A DNA stretch of 64,000 nucleotides from Marinobacter changyiensis (GCF_009193265.1 NZ_VZZZ01000003.1:464264-528263); one strand, 5' to 3'. Positions 1-9,123 are shown, numbered from the stretch's first letter. Translations and numbers: made by a program. Notes: generated by a model from the sequence alone, not told the origin.

Positions 1-76
1 GCCTTTAACAGGCGGATAAAGTTTTATGGGATGCAGCAGTTTACGTCAAAAAAACTCGTGATTCATTTCCGGGACA

Positions 77-1459
77 CTAACCTCTCCGCCAACTGGTCCC
101 TTCCCGTGAATCGTCGAGAATAACGCCTTTAGAGGCCAGTTCATCCCGAACCCGGTCTGCCTCGGCGAAGTTCCGGTCTTTTCGAGCCTGCTTCCGCGCC
201 TCAATAAGGCGTTCGATCTCGTCAGCTGACAGGCTCTCGCTGCTGCCAGCCTGGAAAAAGGCCTCCGGATCCTGTTGCAGCAACCCGAGAATTTTCCCCA
301 GCCTGACCAACACTGCCGCACTCGCCCGAGCCTCCTCGTCGCGGCGTTCGCGGCGGTGCAGGTTGATGTCCGACACCACTGCATGCAGTACGGTGATCGC
401 TTCCGGGGTATTGAAGTCATCGTCCATGGCGGCGTGAAAGAGCGCGTCACTCTCACCCTCAGGCGCATCTTTCGAAGGCACCAGCCCCCGGAGCGCCTGA
501 TACAGGCGAGTCAATGTGCGGCTGGCCTCCTCCAGATTCTCTTCCGAGTAATCTACCTGACTCCGGTAGTGACTCGACACCAGGAAGTAACGGACGATTT
601 CTGGTGGATACTTTTCAAGAATTTCACGGATAGTGAAAAAATTACCCAGGGATTTGGACATTTTTTCCTTGTTCACCCGCACCGCACCGGCATGCATCCA
701 GACCTTGACGAAGGTCTCCCCTGTCGCCGCCTCGGATTGGGCAATCTCGTTTTCATGATGGGGAAACAACAAATCAGGACCACCGCCGTGAATGTCAAAG
801 GTGTTGCCAAGGCAACCGGTCGCCATCGCCGAGCACTCGATATGCCAGCCAGGACGGCCATCGCCCCAGGGCGAGGGCCAGCTCACCTCACCCGCTTTGG
901 CCGCTTTCCACAAGGCGAAATCCGCCGGGCTACGCTTGGCTTCGGCAATATCCACCCGTGCGCCTGCCAGCAGATCCTCCAGTTTTTTCTTGCTGAGCTT
1001 GCCATAGCCCTTGAAGGCATTGACCGAGAAATAGACATCGCCGTTATCGGCCGCATAGGCGTAGTCTTTCTGAATCAGCACGCGGATCATTGCAAGAATC
1101 TCATCGATAAACGACGTCGCTCTAGGCTCCTCAGTGGGCGACAAAATGCCCAGCTTCGCCTCATCCTCGTGCATCGCCTCAATCATCCGCTCAGTCAGCG
1201 CGGTAAAGGTCTCACCGTTCTCTTCTGCCCTGCGAAGAATCTTATCGTCAATGTCCGTGATATTGCGCACGTAATGGACGTCAAAGCCCCGGTGCCTCAG
1301 ATATCGTGTCACCACATCAAATGCAATCAGCACCCGGGCATGACCCAGATGGCAGAAGTCGTACACGGTCATCCCGCATACGTACATGCGGACCTTGCCG
1401 GCTTCCAGTGGCTTGAACTCTTCCTTACGCTGACTGAGGGTATTGTAGATTCGAATCAC
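77..1459 (-). CDS. cysS: Cysteinyl-tRNA synthetase
   Basis: Class I aminoacyl-tRNA synthetase that charges tRNA-Cys in the cytoplasm. Seen: the zinc cysteine C28 in YVCGMT, a HIGH-type motif HLGH at about 37-40, and KMSKSLGNF near residue 265. The 460-residue length matches the family (about 461 in E. coli). The frame stays open upstream to a TTG at 1480, but the GTG at 1459 gives the family N-terminus (IRIYNTL) and is preferred. It lies 21 bp downstream of glnS on the same strand, so the two synthetase genes probably share a transcript. Confidence 0.97.
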   Translation of the reverse strand: MIRIYNTLSQRKEEFKPLEAGKVRMYVCGMTVYDFCHLGHARVLIAFDVVTRYLRHRGFDVHYVRNITDIDDKILRRAEENGETFTALTERMIEAMHEDEAKLGILSPTEEPRATSFIDEILAMIRVLIQKDYAYAADNGDVYFSVNAFKGYGKLSKKKLEDLLAGARVDIAEAKRSPADFALWKAAKAGEVSWPSPWGDGRPGWHIECSAMATGCLGNTFDIHGGGPDLLFPHHENEIAQSEAATGETFVKVWMHAGAVRVNKEKMSKSLGNFFTIREILEKYPPEIVRYFLVSSHYRSQVDYSEENLEEASRTLTRLYQALRGLVPSKDAPEGESDALFHAAMDDDFNTPEAITVLHAVVSDINLHRRERRDEEARASAAVLVRLGKILGLLQQDPEAFFQAGSSESLSADEIERLIEARKQARKDRNFAEADRVRDELASKGVILDDSREGTSWRRG

Positions 1460-1480
1460 GTTAGTTCGCCTGGCTCGCAA

Positions 1481-3157
1481 TCAGGAATTTGTTTTGGCCC
1501 AGGAGTCCCTGAGCGTAACGGTACGGTTGAACACGGGACGGCCGGCAGTCGACGCCTGCTCATCAAAGAAGAAATACCCCTCGCGCTCGAACTGATAAGG
1601 CAACGTCTGCCCGGGCGACGCAAGGCTCTTCTCCGCCCTTGCGCCCTCCAGGCGCACCAGGGACTCGGGGTTCAGGTGCTCGACAAAATCACCGTCCTTG
1701 TCGCTGTCCGGCGACTCAGAATTGAACAGGCGATCATACTGGTTGATATCAACCGCGACGCTGTCAGTGGCAGACACCCAGTGAACCACACCGTTTGGTT
1801 TGTAACCTTCAGGGTTAACGCCGAGGGTGGCTTTATCGTATTCGCAGCGCAGCTCGACAATTTCGCCTGCGGCGTTCCGGATTACTTCCCGGCAGGTCAT
1901 CACATACCCGCCCCGAAGCCTGACAGCCTGGTCGGGCGCCAACCGCTTCCACTTCCGCGGGGGCGCTTCCGAGAAATCCTCACGGTCAATGAACAGGGTT
2001 CTGGTCCAGGGTACATCCCGCGTCCCCATCTCCGGATTCTGCGGATGCACCGGAAGTGTGAGGGTCTCGGTCTGGTCATCCGGGTAGTTCGTCAGGGTTA
2101 CCTTCAGGGGCCGCATTACGCACATGGCGCGGGGCGCCCGGGTGTTGAGGTCTTCACGGATGGCATGCTCCAGCATACCCATATCGACGGTGCCACCGGC
2201 CTTGTTGACGCCAACCATGTCACAGAACGTGCGGATGGATTCCGGCGTATAGCCGCGACGGCGCATACCGGAGAGGGTCGGCATCCTCGGGTCGTCCCAA
2301 CTGTCGCAGTGGCCTTCGTCCACCAGGCGCTTGAGTTTGCGCTTGCTGGTAATGGTGTAGTTCAGGTTCAGCCTGGCGAACTCGATTTGCCGGGGCTGAC
2401 AGGGGCTGGAAATATTTTCCAGAACCCAGTCGTAGAGCGGCCGATGGTCCTCAAACTCCAGCGTGCACAGGGAGTGAGTCACCCCCTCCAGGGCGTCGGA
2501 GATCGGATGGGTGAAGTCGTACATGGGGTAAATGCACCACTTGTCACCGGTCTGGTGGTGGTCGGCATAACGAATCCGGTAAAGGATAGGATCACGCAAG
2601 TTGATGTTGGCCGACGCCATATCGATTTTGGCCCGCAACACCAGTTCACCGTTGTTGTATTTGCCATCCCGCATGGCCTGGAACAGCGCCAGATTTTCAT
2701 CAACCGGCCGGTCACGGAACGGGCTGTCGCGCCCCGGCGCTCTGAGCGTGCCACGGTACTCCGCCATCTGCTCAGCATTGAGGCCACAGACATAGGCCTT
2801 ACCTTTCTGGATCAGCTCGACCGCGAAATCATAAATCGCGTCAAAATAGTCCGAGGCATAGCGTACGTCGCCGGCCCATTGGTAACCCAGCCAGGTCACA
2901 TCCTGCTTGATGACGTCGATGTATTCCTGGGATTCTTTCTCCGGATTGGTATCGTCAAAACGAAGGTTACACTCCCCGGCAAAGGCCTCCGCGATACCGA
3001 AATTCAGGCAGATCGACTTGGCGTGACCGATATGAAGGTACCCGTTGGGCTCTGGTGGAAAACGGGTTACCACCTTGCCCGTATGCTTGCCTTCGCGAAT
3101 AGCCTCGTCAATGAGGCTCAGAATAAAATTATGGGCTTTCTTGGACTCGGCGCTCAT
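1481..3157 (-). CDS. glnS: Glutaminyl-tRNA synthetase
   Basis: Charges tRNA-Gln directly with glutamine (class I synthetase). Seen: PEPNGYLHIGHAKS near residue 35 (HIGH motif), a SKRKL motif near 270 standing for KMSKS, and the C-terminal anticodon-binding beta-barrel region. It has 558 residues against about 554 in E. coli. It is the first gene of a glnS-cysS pair and is divergent from ppiB. A perfect TATAAT lies about 36 bp upstream of the ATG on its strand. Confidence 0.97.
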   Translation of the reverse strand: MSAESKKAHNFILSLIDEAIREGKHTGKVVTRFPPEPNGYLHIGHAKSICLNFGIAEAFAGECNLRFDDTNPEKESQEYIDVIKQDVTWLGYQWAGDVRYASDYFDAIYDFAVELIQKGKAYVCGLNAEQMAEYRGTLRAPGRDSPFRDRPVDENLALFQAMRDGKYNNGELVLRAKIDMASANINLRDPILYRIRYADHHQTGDKWCIYPMYDFTHPISDALEGVTHSLCTLEFEDHRPLYDWVLENISSPCQPRQIEFARLNLNYTITSKRKLKRLVDEGHCDSWDDPRMPTLSGMRRRGYTPESIRTFCDMVGVNKAGGTVDMGMLEHAIREDLNTRAPRAMCVMRPLKVTLTNYPDDQTETLTLPVHPQNPEMGTRDVPWTRTLFIDREDFSEAPPRKWKRLAPDQAVRLRGGYVMTCREVIRNAAGEIVELRCEYDKATLGVNPEGYKPNGVVHWVSATDSVAVDINQYDRLFNSESPDSDKDGDFVEHLNPESLVRLEGARAEKSLASPGQTLPYQFEREGYFFFDEQASTAGRPVFNRTVTLRDSWAKTNS

Positions 3158-3192
3158 AAGGTCTCGACTGATGGGATGAACTTAAGCGCCAT

Positions 3193-3198
3193 ATTATA
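3193..3198 (-). promoter_or_regulatory. -10 element of the glnS promoter
   Basis: On the minus strand this reads TATAAT, 36 bp upstream of the glnS ATG, in the short divergent interval with ppiB. No good -35 is visible at 16-18 bp, so the call rests on the perfect -10 and its position. On the plus strand TACAAT at 3244-3249 is a possible -10 for ppiB. Confidence 0.45.
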
Positions 3199-3293
3199 CG
3201 CATATTTGGCGGGCTAACTCATGCATGGGAACAAACTCTCCCGTACAATAAAGCCTTATTATGAATTCCTTTAAACCTGAACAGGACACCAGA

Positions 3294-3812
3294 ATGATCT
3301 TGCTGAAGACCACCCATGGCGATATCACCATTGAGCTCGATTACGAGAAAGCCCCTGAGAGCGCAAAAAACTTCGAACAGTATGTCCGTGACGGTTTCTA
3401 CGACGGCCTGATCTTTCACCGTGTGATCAGCAATTTCATGGTCCAGGGCGGTGGATTTGAGCCCGGCATGGTGCCCCGTAAGACCCGCGCACCCATCAAG
3501 AACGAAGCCAACAATGGTCTGAGCAATATGGCAGGCACTGTCGCCATGGCCCGCACCATGGACCCGCATTCCGCAACCGCACAGTTTTTTATCAACGTCG
3601 AGAACAACGGTTTTCTTGATCATACCGCTGAGAATGCCGAGGGCTGGGGCTACTGCGTCTTTGGCAAGGTAGTCGATGGCATGGACACGGTGAACGCCAT
3701 TCGGGCGGTCAGAACGGGTCTGAACCATGGTCATCAGGATGTACCGGGGGAGGATGTGATGATCGAAAAAGCCCATGTGATCGGAGATACCGGAGACGGA
3801 GGCGCGGCTTGA
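3294..3812 (+). CDS. ppiB: Peptidyl-prolyl cis-trans isomerase B (cyclophilin)
   Basis: Cytoplasmic cyclophilin-type proline isomerase. Seen: the cyclophilin core with FHRVISNFMVQGG, GTVAMART and SATAQFFIN. The N-terminus MILLKTTHGD is typical of PpiB without a signal peptide. The frame opens at 3261, but the ATG at 3294 has AGGA seven bases upstream and gives the usual start, for 172 residues. The last 4 bp overlap the lpxH start, a coupled arrangement often seen for ppiB-lpxH. Confidence 0.95.
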   Translation: MILLKTTHGDITIELDYEKAPESAKNFEQYVRDGFYDGLIFHRVISNFMVQGGGFEPGMVPRKTRAPIKNEANNGLSNMAGTVAMARTMDPHSATAQFFINVENNGFLDHTAENAEGWGYCVFGKVVDGMDTVNAIRAVRTGLNHGHQDVPGEDVMIEKAHVIGDTGDGGAA

Positions 3813-4534
3813 CCACGCTGTTTATATCAGACCTGCATCTGGAAGAGTCGCGCCCTGATATCACCGCGGCCTTTCTCCGGTTTGTCGAGCGCCGGGCAGC
3901 GCAAGCACAGTCACTCTTTATCCTGGGGGACTTCTTCGAGGCCTGGATCGGTGACGACGAGCGCACGCCCTTGCAAGAGCAAGTGGCCGCGGCCCTTCAG
4001 AGCCTCAGTGACTCGGGCACGCGGGTTTTCCTGATGCACGGTAACCGCGATTTCCTGATTGGTGACGACTTCTGCAACCGCGCCGGCGCCACACTGCTGG
4101 ACGATCCTGTGGTGGTGGATCTCTACGGCACCCCAACTCTGCTGATGCACGGAGACAGCCTGTGCACCGCGGATGTGGAATATCAGAAGTTCCGCACCAG
4201 CATGCGCAATGTGCAGTGGCAGAAAACCTTCCTTGCCAGACCCCTGGCAGACCGGCAGCTGGTCGCTCGTCAGCTACGGGACATCAGTATGGCCAGAAAC
4301 AAAGGCAAGGAAGAGCTCATCATGGATGTGACTCCGAAGGAAGTGGTGGAAGTCATGGAGTCCCACGGCGTGCAGCGGCTGATTCATGGCCATACCCACC
4401 GGCCGGCCGAACACGAACTCGAGGTCAACGGTCAGCCAGCGAAGCGCATTGTATTAGGCGACTGGGCGGAGAATGCCTGGTGGCTGGAAGCAAGCAGTGA
4501 GCAGCCACCGGAACTGAAGAAAGAGCCGCTTTAG
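3809..4534 (+). CDS. lpxH: UDP-2,3-diacylglucosamine diphosphatase
   Basis: Calcineurin-type metallophosphoesterase that hydrolyses UDP-2,3-diacylglucosamine to lipid X in lipid A synthesis, at the inner membrane surface. Seen in order: SDLHLEE, GDFFEAWIGDDE, HGNRDF, HGDSLC and HGHTHRP, which together supply the metal ligands. It has 241 residues against about 240 in E. coli. The start is TTG, overlapping the ppiB stop by 4 bp, with a strong GGAGG six bases upstream at 3798-3802. Confidence 0.96.
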   Translation: MTTLFISDLHLEESRPDITAAFLRFVERRAAQAQSLFILGDFFEAWIGDDERTPLQEQVAAALQSLSDSGTRVFLMHGNRDFLIGDDFCNRAGATLLDDPVVVDLYGTPTLLMHGDSLCTADVEYQKFRTSMRNVQWQKTFLARPLADRQLVARQLRDISMARNKGKEELIMDVTPKEVVEVMESHGVQRLIHGHTHRPAEHELEVNGQPAKRIVLGDWAENAWWLEASSEQPPELKKEPL

Positions 4535-4543
4535 GCGCTTTTC

Positions 4544-5356
4544 TTATGCTGGCTCCCGATACGTTTCAAGACGCTTGAGCCAGCCTCTCAACCATTGCTC
4601 CCGCTCGATCGGGTTTTGCGCGTTGTCGGCTCGGCGAGTGAGCACACTTGCGGCTGCATTACGAAACTGGTCCAGTGCCTCGCCGGATGACATGTTGCCC
4701 ATCTCCTGTAACACCTGGAGCAATCCCCAGCCCTGTCCGTTATAGGTTTCACGAGGCGCCAGTCCTTCACCCTTGAAATTGACGTAATCAATCAGAGCAT
4801 AAGTGCCTCCCGGTGTTGCGTTCAACTCTGAAAGCCTTTTCGCGATGGCACTCTGTTGGTCATACTCTGCCGCTTCGATGACCTTGCGCATCGAGGCTTT
4901 GGCACGAACGAAAATGTATTCCGCCTGCAGGCCCCGGGTTTGCCACAGAAATTCCCGCAGTGAGCCGACGCGCTCACTGTCTTGTTGAGCCAGAAACGTG
5001 GCCCGATCTGGCCAGGGCGCAACCATAGGCGCCAGCTTATCCAACCACTTCGGCAGCTCTACCGACCGTGACCGCATAAATGCCATCAAGGCGGGAAAAC
5101 TCTCTACGAATGGGCCGTCCACCGCCTCGGGGTACCAGATAAAATGCCCGATACCCAGCGACGGAAACGCTTCCCCCACGTTCCAGTGGACCAGACAGGT
5201 CTCCTTCCCGGCACATTCATTCTGAAACACCTGCTCGCCCACCCAGTCAAGCTCAGCGCTACTGAGTGACAGGTCCGCATCCACGGCCTCCTCATTGCAG
5301 CCTGCCAGGATCAGCAGGGCAACAATAAGCAAGCTCCACTTTGTAACAAATACCAT
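4544..5356 (-). CDS. Putative lipoprotein with a lysozyme-like motif
   Basis: Function not recognised with certainty. Seen: an N-terminal hydrophobic segment ending in the lipobox LAGC (Cys20), so an acylated envelope protein of about 250 residues after processing. Residues 47-71 carry several glutamates followed by SLGIGHF, which recalls the E...GIGH arrangement of phage-type muramidases. Further on come YVNFKGEG and GQGWGLLQVL. A glycan-cleaving role is inference from this resemblance only. The gene is convergent with lpxH and has GGAG seven bases before the ATG. Confidence 0.75.
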   Translation of the reverse strand: MVFVTKWSLLIVALLILAGCNEEAVDADLSLSSAELDWVGEQVFQNECAGKETCLVHWNVGEAFPSLGIGHFIWYPEAVDGPFVESFPALMAFMRSRSVELPKWLDKLAPMVAPWPDRATFLAQQDSERVGSLREFLWQTRGLQAEYIFVRAKASMRKVIEAAEYDQQSAIAKRLSELNATPGGTYALIDYVNFKGEGLAPRETYNGQGWGLLQVLQEMGNMSSGEALDQFRNAAASVLTRRADNAQNPIEREQWLRGWLKRLETYREPA

Positions 5357-5385
5357 TGAAAGGCTCCGACTTGCAGTTCATGGCT

Positions 5386-5419
5386 AAAAAAACCCCGAAG
5401 TCAGAAACTTCGGGGTTTT
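5386..5419 (-). terminator. Rho-independent terminator of fpr
   Basis: A 12-bp perfect stem (arms 5390-5401 and 5407-5418, core CCCCGAAGT/ACTTCGGGG) with a 5-nt loop is followed on the minus strand by a run of T. It lies 25 bp after the fpr stop. Confidence 0.9.
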
Positions 5420-5443
5420 CGGAGCACGTGGAATCAAAGCTGA

Positions 5444-6214
5444 TTATTTCTCTACAAACGCACGCTCAATCACATAGTGGCCCAGGTCGCCGTGTCTGGC
5501 TTCCTTGAAACCCTGGCGGTCAAGAATGGCACAGGTGTCTTTCAGCATGGCCGGGCTTCCGCATACCATGAAGCGGTCATTCTCCAGGTCAAAGTCTGGC
5601 AGGCCCAGATCAGACATCAGCTTACCGCTTTCCATCAGATCCGTGAGACGGCCCTGGTTGCGGAACTCTTCCCGGGTAACCGTCGGGTAATAGAGCAGCT
5701 TGCCCTGCACCATTTCGCCGAAGAACTCGTTGTTCGGCAGATCATCGATGTCCTGCTGGTAGGCAAGTTCGGACTTGTGGCGCACACCGTGGGTCAGGAT
5801 TACCCTGTCATAGCGCTCATAGACTTCCGGGTCCTTGATGATGCTCATGAACGGCGCCAGACCGGTACCGGTGCTGATCAGGTAAAGATTACGACCCGGT
5901 ATGAGGTGATCAACAATCAGCGTGCCGGTGGGCTTGCGGCTCACCAGGATTTCGTCCCCAATTTCGATTTTCTGCAGCTTTGAGGTCAGCGGGCCGTCGG
6001 GCACCTTGATGGAGAAAAACTCAAGTTCTTCCTCATAGTTGGCGCTGGCAATACTATAAGCCCTCATCAGGGGCTTACCGTCGGTTTCCAGACCAATCAT
6101 GGTGAAGTGGCCATTCTTGAAACGAAAACCCGGATCGCGACTCGTGGTAAAGCTGAACAAGGTATCGTTCCAGTGGTGCACGCTCGTTACACGCTCTCGA
6201 TTCATGTTGCTCAT
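5444..6214 (-). CDS. fpr: Ferredoxin/flavodoxin-NADP+ reductase
   Basis: FAD enzyme exchanging electrons between NADPH and ferredoxin or flavodoxin. It is used in redox balance and Fe-S repair and is induced by superoxide in related bacteria. Seen: FAD site RAYSIAS, nucleotide site STGTGLAPF, the CGSPAML block, and the Pseudomonas-type C-terminus ending ERAFVEK. It has 256 residues, as in the P. aeruginosa Fpr class. The frame continues upstream to 6298, but the ATG at 6214 gives the family N-terminus and avoids coding across the promoter. A good promoter and a terminator frame it as a single-gene unit. Confidence 0.96.
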   Translation of the reverse strand: MSNMNRERVTSVHHWNDTLFSFTTSRDPGFRFKNGHFTMIGLETDGKPLMRAYSIASANYEEELEFFSIKVPDGPLTSKLQKIEIGDEILVSRKPTGTLIVDHLIPGRNLYLISTGTGLAPFMSIIKDPEVYERYDRVILTHGVRHKSELAYQQDIDDLPNNEFFGEMVQGKLLYYPTVTREEFRNQGRLTDLMESGKLMSDLGLPDFDLENDRFMVCGSPAMLKDTCAILDRQGFKEARHGDLGHYVIERAFVEK

Positions 6215-6269
6215 GGTCGGACTGTCTCCAAAGCGCTTGCACGCAATATCATGGTTAAAAGTTACATCC

Positions 6270-6298
6270 AGTATACCGCAGCAGCAACCTATCGACAA
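6270..6298 (-). promoter_or_regulatory. Sigma70-type promoter of fpr
   Basis: On the minus strand TTGTCG (6298-6293) is separated by 17 bp from TATACT (6275-6270), about 56 bp upstream of the fpr ATG. Sequence match and spacing are good. A TTCGACAAATTCGA motif at 6322-6335, just upstream of the -35, is a candidate activator site. Confidence 0.65.
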
Positions 6299-6455
6299 AA
6301 TGGGATATTCTCATAACCTTATTCGACAAATTCGATTTACAATTTTCACTCCTCCAAAATGCCGGCCTTTGAACTATGCTGACAGATAGCTGTTTCCCGG
6401 AAGGCAATCATCCCGGTATGTGAAGCCTGAAACGCAAGCAATGAGGAGGCACCGG

Positions 6456-7244
6456 ATGCTGAATCATCTGATACTGACTGTTGATTATACCAATGACTGG
6501 GAGCGCGCGATGAAGCGTCTGCCGTTAATATTAAAACTGCTTGGTACCAGAAAGCTCACCCTGGTGTATGTCATCGAAACCCACAAACGCCTCCACACGG
6601 AAGATCAAGAAGGGGTCGTGAAAGGAAAGCTCAAGGCTCTGGGTGAAAAGCTCGCCAGTGAGCTGGATGTTTCCACCGACTACAGGATAGGTAGGGGTTT
6701 TGTAGCCAGCCAGGTGCTGGAGATTGCCAAAACCGTTCATGCCGACGGAATCATCGTGTGCAATCGCAGTCATTCCGCCACCAAGGAACTCTTCTTCGGC
6801 AATATCGCCCTTAACCTGGCAAGGATGACCAAGCTGCCCCTGCTGGTCATCCCGATAGACGGGACACCGCCCGCCGCGGAAGAGGAGATCCTGTATGCGA
6901 CAGACGGTTCCGCCGCCTCACTCAATGCCCAGGCCTGCTTCGAGCAACTGATTACCACGGGACACGATGGCCGTGTGCTGTGGGTAAGGCCAGACGACGC
7001 CGGTGCCGATGACAAAGACATCGAGGAACGGATAGATTTGCTGGCAAACAGACACGCTAACGTACACAGAAATATTGTAACCGGTCGGGCCGTGGCGGAA
7101 ATCCTGAAGGCTATAAAGAGGGAAAGGCCGGTACTCACCGTGCTCGGAAAACGCGGTGCCACACCAATCACCGACCTGCCGCTTGGCAGCACCACGGAAA
7201 AAGTTGCGGGCGCAAGTTCCCAGCCCATACTTATGGTCCCTTGA
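6456..7244 (+). CDS. Tandem universal stress protein (UspA family)
   Basis: Two UspA-type domains in one chain, about residues 1-130 and 145-262. The C-terminal domain keeps the ATP-binding pattern G-x2-G-x9-G-S (GKRGATPITDLPLGST). In the first domain that glycine motif is replaced by CNRSHSATKELFFG, so it may not bind nucleotide. The ATG at 6456 has GAGGAGG six bases upstream; the in-frame GTG at 6420 lacks such a site. The gene sits between fpr and the LysR gene, suggesting a stress-response neighbourhood. Confidence 0.9.
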   Translation: MLNHLILTVDYTNDWERAMKRLPLILKLLGTRKLTLVYVIETHKRLHTEDQEGVVKGKLKALGEKLASELDVSTDYRIGRGFVASQVLEIAKTVHADGIIVCNRSHSATKELFFGNIALNLARMTKLPLLVIPIDGTPPAAEEEILYATDGSAASLNAQACFEQLITTGHDGRVLWVRPDDAGADDKDIEERIDLLANRHANVHRNIVTGRAVAEILKAIKRERPVLTVLGKRGATPITDLPLGSTTEKVAGASSQPILMVP

Positions 7245-7263
7245 CCCCTCCCTTGACCCCCTA

Positions 7264-7286
7264 AACGGCCACCCGTGGTGGCCGTT
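7264..7286 (+). terminator. Possible terminator after the stress protein gene
   Basis: A 9-bp perfect stem AACGGCCAC/GTGGCCGTT with a 5-nt loop begins 20 bp after the stop. No T run follows, so it may be a weak or Rho-assisted terminator. Confidence 0.45.
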
Positions 7287-7363
7287 ATTGAATTGACGCC
7301 AGCGGACGGCTACCGTATCGATCTAATCGAACAAATTCATCAATTCATTCGAGTCGATCGATT

Positions 7364-8245
7364 ATGAAGTACAGTTTTCGCCAACTGGAGGTCTTTCTTG
7401 CCGCTGCACACTTTCAGAACATTACACGAGCTGCTGAATCCCTGGCAATGTCCCAGTCTGCGGCCAGTAGCGCCCTGAAAGAACTGGAGAACCAGTTTGA
7501 TATCCAACTTTTTGACCGGGTCGGCAAACGTCTTCAACTGAACGAACTGGGACGCCTGTATCGCCCGAAGGTTGAGGCCCTGCTGGCCCGGGCCGGTGAA
7601 CTGGAGCAGGCTTTCAGCAAGCATACTGAGGTTGGCGCCCTCAAGGTTGGAGCCACCCTCACTATCGGAAACTATCTGGCCGTGGGCGTTATGGCCCAAT
7701 ATATGAAAATCCCTACTCACCCGAAAGTGTCCCTTGAAGTGGCCAACACGCGCACCATTGCCAAACGGGTCAGTGACTACGAGCTTGATATCGGACTGAT
7801 CGAGGGCGAATTGCAGTCTTCAGAACTGGAAGTCATCCCCTGGCGGGGTGATGAATTGGTGGTGTTCTGTAGTCCAGATCACCCGTTGGCTGACAGCCCC
7901 ACGCTTAGGGACGAGGACCTTCGAGCCGCGACCTGGATCATGCGGGAACAAGGCTCGGGCACCCGGCAAACCTTCGAACGCGGCATGCATGGCCTGCTGC
8001 CCGATCTCGAAATTTTGCTGGAACTGGAGCACACAGAAGCCATAAAGCGTGCTGTGGAAGCCAGGCTGGGTATCGGTTGTCTATCCCGGGTCTGTCTGGC
8101 AGACGCCTTCAAGCGCGGCAGTCTGGTCCCGCTCGAAGTACCGAGCCACCGAAACTTTGACCGCCAATTTTACTTTATTCTGCACAAACAGAAATATCGC
8201 AGTGCCGGGATTGATCGCTGGATGCAGCTTTGCCGGAAGCTTTAA
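7364..8245 (+). CDS. LysR-family regulator, FinR-like
   Basis: N-terminal winged HTH (FRQLEVFLAAAHFQNITRAAESLAMSQ, written as two overlapping stretches FRQLEVFLAAA and ITRAAESLAMSQ) and a C-terminal periplasmic-fold effector domain, 293 residues. In Pseudomonas a LysR protein called FinR sits beside fpr and activates it under superoxide or sulfite stress. Position and overall look suggest the same here, but that is inference and a stress protein gene lies between. The leader contains ATCGAACAAATTCAT at 7326-7340, resembling a motif upstream of fpr, which would fit joint control and autoregulation. Confidence 0.8.
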   Translation: MKYSFRQLEVFLAAAHFQNITRAAESLAMSQSAASSALKELENQFDIQLFDRVGKRLQLNELGRLYRPKVEALLARAGELEQAFSKHTEVGALKVGATLTIGNYLAVGVMAQYMKIPTHPKVSLEVANTRTIAKRVSDYELDIGLIEGELQSSELEVIPWRGDELVVFCSPDHPLADSPTLRDEDLRAATWIMREQGSGTRQTFERGMHGLLPDLEILLELEHTEAIKRAVEARLGIGCLSRVCLADAFKRGSLVPLEVPSHRNFDRQFYFILHKQKYRSAGIDRWMQLCRKL

Positions 8246-8284
8246 AAGAGCAGGATCAGGATTGGATTCCGAATTAAGTGTAAA

Positions 8285-8396
8285 GAGACAGGATAAGGGT
8301 CTTTTTCAGAACACGCCCGTGAATACATCCCTGTAGGGCTCGACTGCAGCCATCCCTGGCTGCAGACGGTTCTGAAAAAGACCCTTACCCTGCCTC
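8285..8396. repeat. Nested palindromic intergenic element (REP/MITE-like)
   Basis: The outer arms at about 8285-8312 and 8369-8396 are inverted repeats of roughly 28 bp with few mismatches; the core AAGGGTCTTTTTCAGAAC is matched exactly. Inside are two smaller hairpins with the same TCCC loop: TACA-TCCC-TGTA (8324-8335) and a 9-bp stem CTGCAGCCA/TGGCTGCAG (8344-8365). It fills the gap between the LysR gene and miaE, encodes nothing, and could also end transcription from both convergent genes. Confidence 0.8.
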
Positions 8397-8444
8397 CAGC
8401 AGACACGTCAGTGGTCTGGAAAAGACTTGAGTCTGAGAAAAATT

Positions 8445-9050
8445 CTACGCCACTGGTCCACTATGAAAGCGAAACACCGTATCGGGCTCTTCGATTAGCT
8501 GGCGCTCCCGTTCCAGAAATACCTCAACGCGTTCACCAATAGACTCACCAGCGGCATCTTTCGCCAGCTTGAGATAATCCTGGTAATGCCGGGCTTCGGA
8601 TTTCAGCAAGCCCCGATAAAAATCCGCCAGCGTATCGTCCAGGTGCGGGGCCAATGCGGCAAAACGTTCGCAGGAACGGGCTTCAATGATCGCGCCGACA
8701 ATCAACACATCCACCAGCTTGCCGGGGTCCTCAGTTCTGACAGGTTCCCGCAGGCCTGCCGCATATCGGGCGGGAGTCAGGTGACCGTAAGTGACACCGC
8801 GCTTCTTCATGATGGCCAGCACCTGCTCGAAATGCCGCAACTCCTCCCGGGCCAGGCGGGACATTTTGCTGAGCAGATCCGGGTTATCGACGTACCGGTA
8901 CATCAAACTCAACGCCGTGGAAGCCGCTTTTTTCTCGCAGTGGGCATGGTCTATAAGCATCACGTCCTGGGCTGCCAAAGCGTTCTCAATCCAACGACCG
9001 GGTGTTTGGCACGGCAGAAAATCGTGAATATCGCGGAGTGCATCAAGCAT
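8445..9050 (-). CDS. miaE: tRNA-(ms2io6A) hydroxylase
   Basis: Non-haem di-iron monooxygenase that hydroxylates the isopentenyl group of ms2i6A at position 37 of tRNAs reading UNN codons. Seen: ferritin-like iron-ligand segments EELRHFEQ, EARSCERF and SEARHYQDYL, in 201 residues, the usual length. It is transcribed away from acnB and towards the LysR gene, with the palindromic element downstream. Confidence 0.94.
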   Translation of the reverse strand: MLDALRDIHDFLPCQTPGRWIENALAAQDVMLIDHAHCEKKAASTALSLMYRYVDNPDLLSKMSRLAREELRHFEQVLAIMKKRGVTYGHLTPARYAAGLREPVRTEDPGKLVDVLIVGAIIEARSCERFAALAPHLDDTLADFYRGLLKSEARHYQDYLKLAKDAAGESIGERVEVFLERERQLIEEPDTVFRFHSGPVA

Positions 9051-9123
9051 ATAAAAATACCGTCGACTGTTCGGAAAAGTGCATTATACACAAGCTGATG
9101 CGAGGCCCCGCCTATAGTCCAAC

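Noticed and set aside
275..3217. A 980-codon open frame on the plus strand
   Set aside because: It is antisense to glnS and cysS, which are certain. Its translation has no family character. Long antisense frames are common opposite GC-rich genes.
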